NCBI GenBank assembly: GCA_964019165.1 | Contig: OZ025278.1 | Span: 3,869,041-3,933,040, forward strand | Source: Mastigias papua | Taxonomy: Eukaryota > Cnidaria > Scyphozoa > Rhizostomeae > Mastigiidae | Length of the DNA stretch: 64,000 nt | Direction: 5' to 3' | Part shown: positions 61,510-64,000 of the stretch, one piece after another | How the letters are laid out: every line of letters begins with the position of its first letter | Numbering within the stretch: the stretch's first letter is position 1 | Program-made: the position numbers and the translations under genes | Notes under the pieces: generated by a model | Seen by the model: the letters and a program-made list of their open reading frames with translations, nothing else | What the model was told of the DNA's origin: nothing | The model's database searches: none

Positions 61510-64000
61510 TGTTGGTGATATGTTATTCCTTTGCATGCAGAACGTGTAACGATATTTTTTCAATGCTTTTGATGTCGCTAAAGGAGAAACATATATCTTG
61601 TTACAGTAGCAATAGTCAACTAAGGAAGTCGCGTATGGTCGCATGGTGATATTAACTTGCTGTAAAAAATACATCCTAGCATATTTACTACACAAACTAT
61701 TAACTGATTTTCGCAAGCTGATACTCTAGAAATGCTGGTCGACCCTGAAAAGTAACATACTTGAGAAATATTGATTGATTTCGACGAAGCGAAATAATTT
61801 TCCAGTTATTAACTACTTTCCTGCAAATTAACAGTAGGTAGCTCGTAAATAGATGATGGAAATAAACAAGGGGCGCTCCTGTGAATTTATAATATAAATA
61901 CATATTATTTAGCGGAATGATACATTTCGACAAGAAATAAATCGCAGTAGCATGCATAGAAAGAAATAGTGTTTCATCAGGCATTTTTGAACGAAAAATC
62001 ATTAAAGATATGTACAGCATTAAAATTCTGTGGTTTAAAAGTGCTCTTCACCTATGAGGCGTTGTATTGCCTACCTAAGTGTTGTCAAGTAATCCAAACT
62101 CTTTGACAATCGGTGATCTGCGATTATATTCTATATATTGATTGAAGACGCAGAGGCATTAAAAACTGTTGGGGGATTAGAGAGAATATGCTTGAATTTA
62201 GTTCAGAGGCACTAGCTGTAGTTTGCAAGCATTAATGGTGGAAATTACATGCATTAGTCGTGGATTTTGAACCATTCATAAGCCAGTTTCCCGGCGATCC
62301 TCATCCATCTAAAAGAAAAGGGGGAAGATAAGTAGTCCTGCACAAATACTTCCATCACATGCAACGTTGCCTAGCAATTGTAGACTCATATGGTGGATCT
62401 AAATGCATCTTAATACATTTCCTTCAAAGGCTTCGATAGAGCAGGGTGGGTTGTGATCACAGTAATCTTGTCGCGATGGTTATCTTCAGTTGTAGAAAGT
62501 GAAATAAAGGCACAATGCAACATACGTATTGCCATTCAAAGTCAGAGCAACAGCGCGTTCTCCAGATCAGCCATTTTGGAGACCGTTTACACAAGAACGA
62601 GAGAATTCTGCTCTTTTATCAGAATGAATTCGTCTTTGCACTAGTAACTATTGTACTTGCATATTTTACACGCTACACTGATTGGTACTCAACAGCTAGT
62701 TCACCTCAACACCTATCTTAGAGCTGACAGAGTTTTATAGTAAATTAATTTGATTTCTTTTCCTTGTGCTGATACTTCTTACTCATAAAAATAGTAATCG
62801 ATACTCTTGCATGTCTTAATCATAACACTCCTCGTCTGTAAAGCTTCTATTATTATTATTATTAATAGCGATTACTAGCGGCTATTATTAGCGATTCTAT
62901 TCTTGCAGTTGATATTACAAGAAATTTAGATCTCATATTGCATGCCACGTATACACAAATTCACTAAATCCTCTTTTGCCCGCATGCCAACAAAAATCAA
63001 CCCGCTTTCTAATACCATTGACATTATTACTTGAATGATAAACACGCAGCTAGCGTCTAAAAGTGAGAAGGGGAAAAAATAGAGCAAAACTCCCAAATCT
63101 CAGGATTTTCAAATACATTATTTCATTGCCAGCGCCAGAGAATACAACCTTATCAAAGATACAAATCCTAGCAGTTCTAGATGTTTCATTTCATTGAAGT
63201 GCCAGGGAATACCTCTTTCACAAAGATACTAGTCAACAGAAATTCACCGCTGCTGATTGCTTTCGCCAAATTTTGTGTTTTCTATTTCATCCCCATGTCT
63301 CTTAACCGAGGATGACTCAAGTCTGAGTCGAAACGTCTTAAGATTGTGTCAAAAATGTAACTGGACTTGTCAAAAAGCATTTCTTATCAGATGGTCAAAT
63401 AATCAAGAATTAATCAACTACAACTGAAAATTTTATCCTTCTTTGTCGTCGTTCTCATTTTCAAATTTTCTATTTTATCTAAGAGTTTTAGCAAAAACAT
63501 GTTGGCTATGCAAAGAGCGGCAACACTGCTAAATAGTAGATTATAATCTTGAAGCAGATTGTCGCTTCTCAATACTTAGTTCTGCTTGTATTCATTCACC
63601 TTCCATGACTTATATTTAGCTTTAATCTAAAAGTGGAATTCGCAAACTATCTGCATATTTGATTCAACTAACGGCGTTGCTGGGAAACCACAAAGCTACT
63701 TATTTGAAACCATACATTATAAACAAAGCTTTAAAACAATATCAAAAGCTAGTTTCTAAGAATGGAAAATCATTTGAATGATTATTTGCTGTTTATCATT
63801 GATGTATTGTCTTTAACAATAAGAAGGAGTGAGGTCAAAGCAATGCATTTTCGACCTTTTTCTTCAATGTATCTTTTGTGCAACACATATAGACAATCAA
63901 TTGCAAATAACCTGCCGGCAGAAGAAGTTGCCAATTGAATTTTGCTTAAAAGATAAGTCAAACATCTTTAAAAATTAATCATAAGATATATATATATATA
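61510..64000. other. Unassigned; possible intron of the gene starting at 61327
   Basis: No exon with domain support was found. A frame at 62515-62721 (RVLQISHFGDRLHKNERILL) is non-repetitive but matches nothing I know and lacks clear splice sites. A short TTATTATTATTA run lies at 62850, and the window ends inside a TA repeat. Confidence 0.4.
63300..63340 (+). repeat. Hairpin-GAAACGTC retroelement motif, copy 3
   Basis: GAGGATGACTCAAGTCTGAG then TCGAAACGTC: a GACTCA/TGAGTC stem followed by GAAACGTC, the same layout as the motifs at 38.5 and 56.2 kb. Confidence 0.5.

Overview
This is eukaryotic, AT-rich, intron-rich DNA from an early-branching animal. A cnidarian, possibly an anthozoan, fits best. 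The reasons are a PaxA-type paired-box gene without a homeodomain, a LINE whose reverse-transcriptase C-terminus resembles ones I associate with corals and anemones, small split exons in large introns, and a dense load of Tc1/mariner- and pogo-like MITEs, LINE tails and tRNA-derived SINEs. The organism call is inference; no sequence search was run.

I could assemble two complete coding sequences from splice sites and reading-frame phase. (1) Minus strand, 8748 to 4213: a four-exon PaxA / Pox-neuro-like transcription factor of 641 aa, with an N-terminal paired domain, a poly-Gln tract, a basic nuclear-localisation-like stretch and a long Asn/Gly-rich C-terminus. (2) Minus strand, 46640 to 31042: a 14-exon CHID1 (SI-CLP) orthologue of 394 aa, a secreted catalytically inactive GH18-fold protein, including one 16-nt microexon. 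Its introns hold many transposon remnants.

Two partial genes lie on the plus strand. The 3' part of a filamin-repeat protein (47975-51268, three phase-compatible exons) lies divergent from CHID1, and a speculative first exon lies 105 bp upstream of the CHID1 start. A likely first exon of a type II membrane protein lies at 61327-61498, and its remaining exons were not found.

Layout: 1-4.2 kb is intergenic with a GCAA-type microsatellite; 4.2-8.75 kb is PaxA; 8.75-31 kb is gene-poor and carries microsatellites, two unrelated 72-bp tandem arrays, a LINE 3' fragment, a SINE and a (TA)n/inverted-repeat structure; 31-46.6 kb is CHID1; 46.7-51.3 kb is a Tc1 remnant plus the filamin-like gene; 51.3-61 kb is transposon-rich, with a foldback element, a tRNA-like SINE inside (TA)n, LINE fragments, a decayed reverse transcriptase and dispersed repeats; 61-64 kb holds the putative new gene start and unassigned sequence.

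The genes do not form an operon or a pathway. I saw no clear undescribed system. The best leads are the PaxA architecture, the possible CHID1/filamin-like bidirectional promoter, the MITE families, the tRNA-like elements embedded in (TA)n and the two 72-bp arrays.
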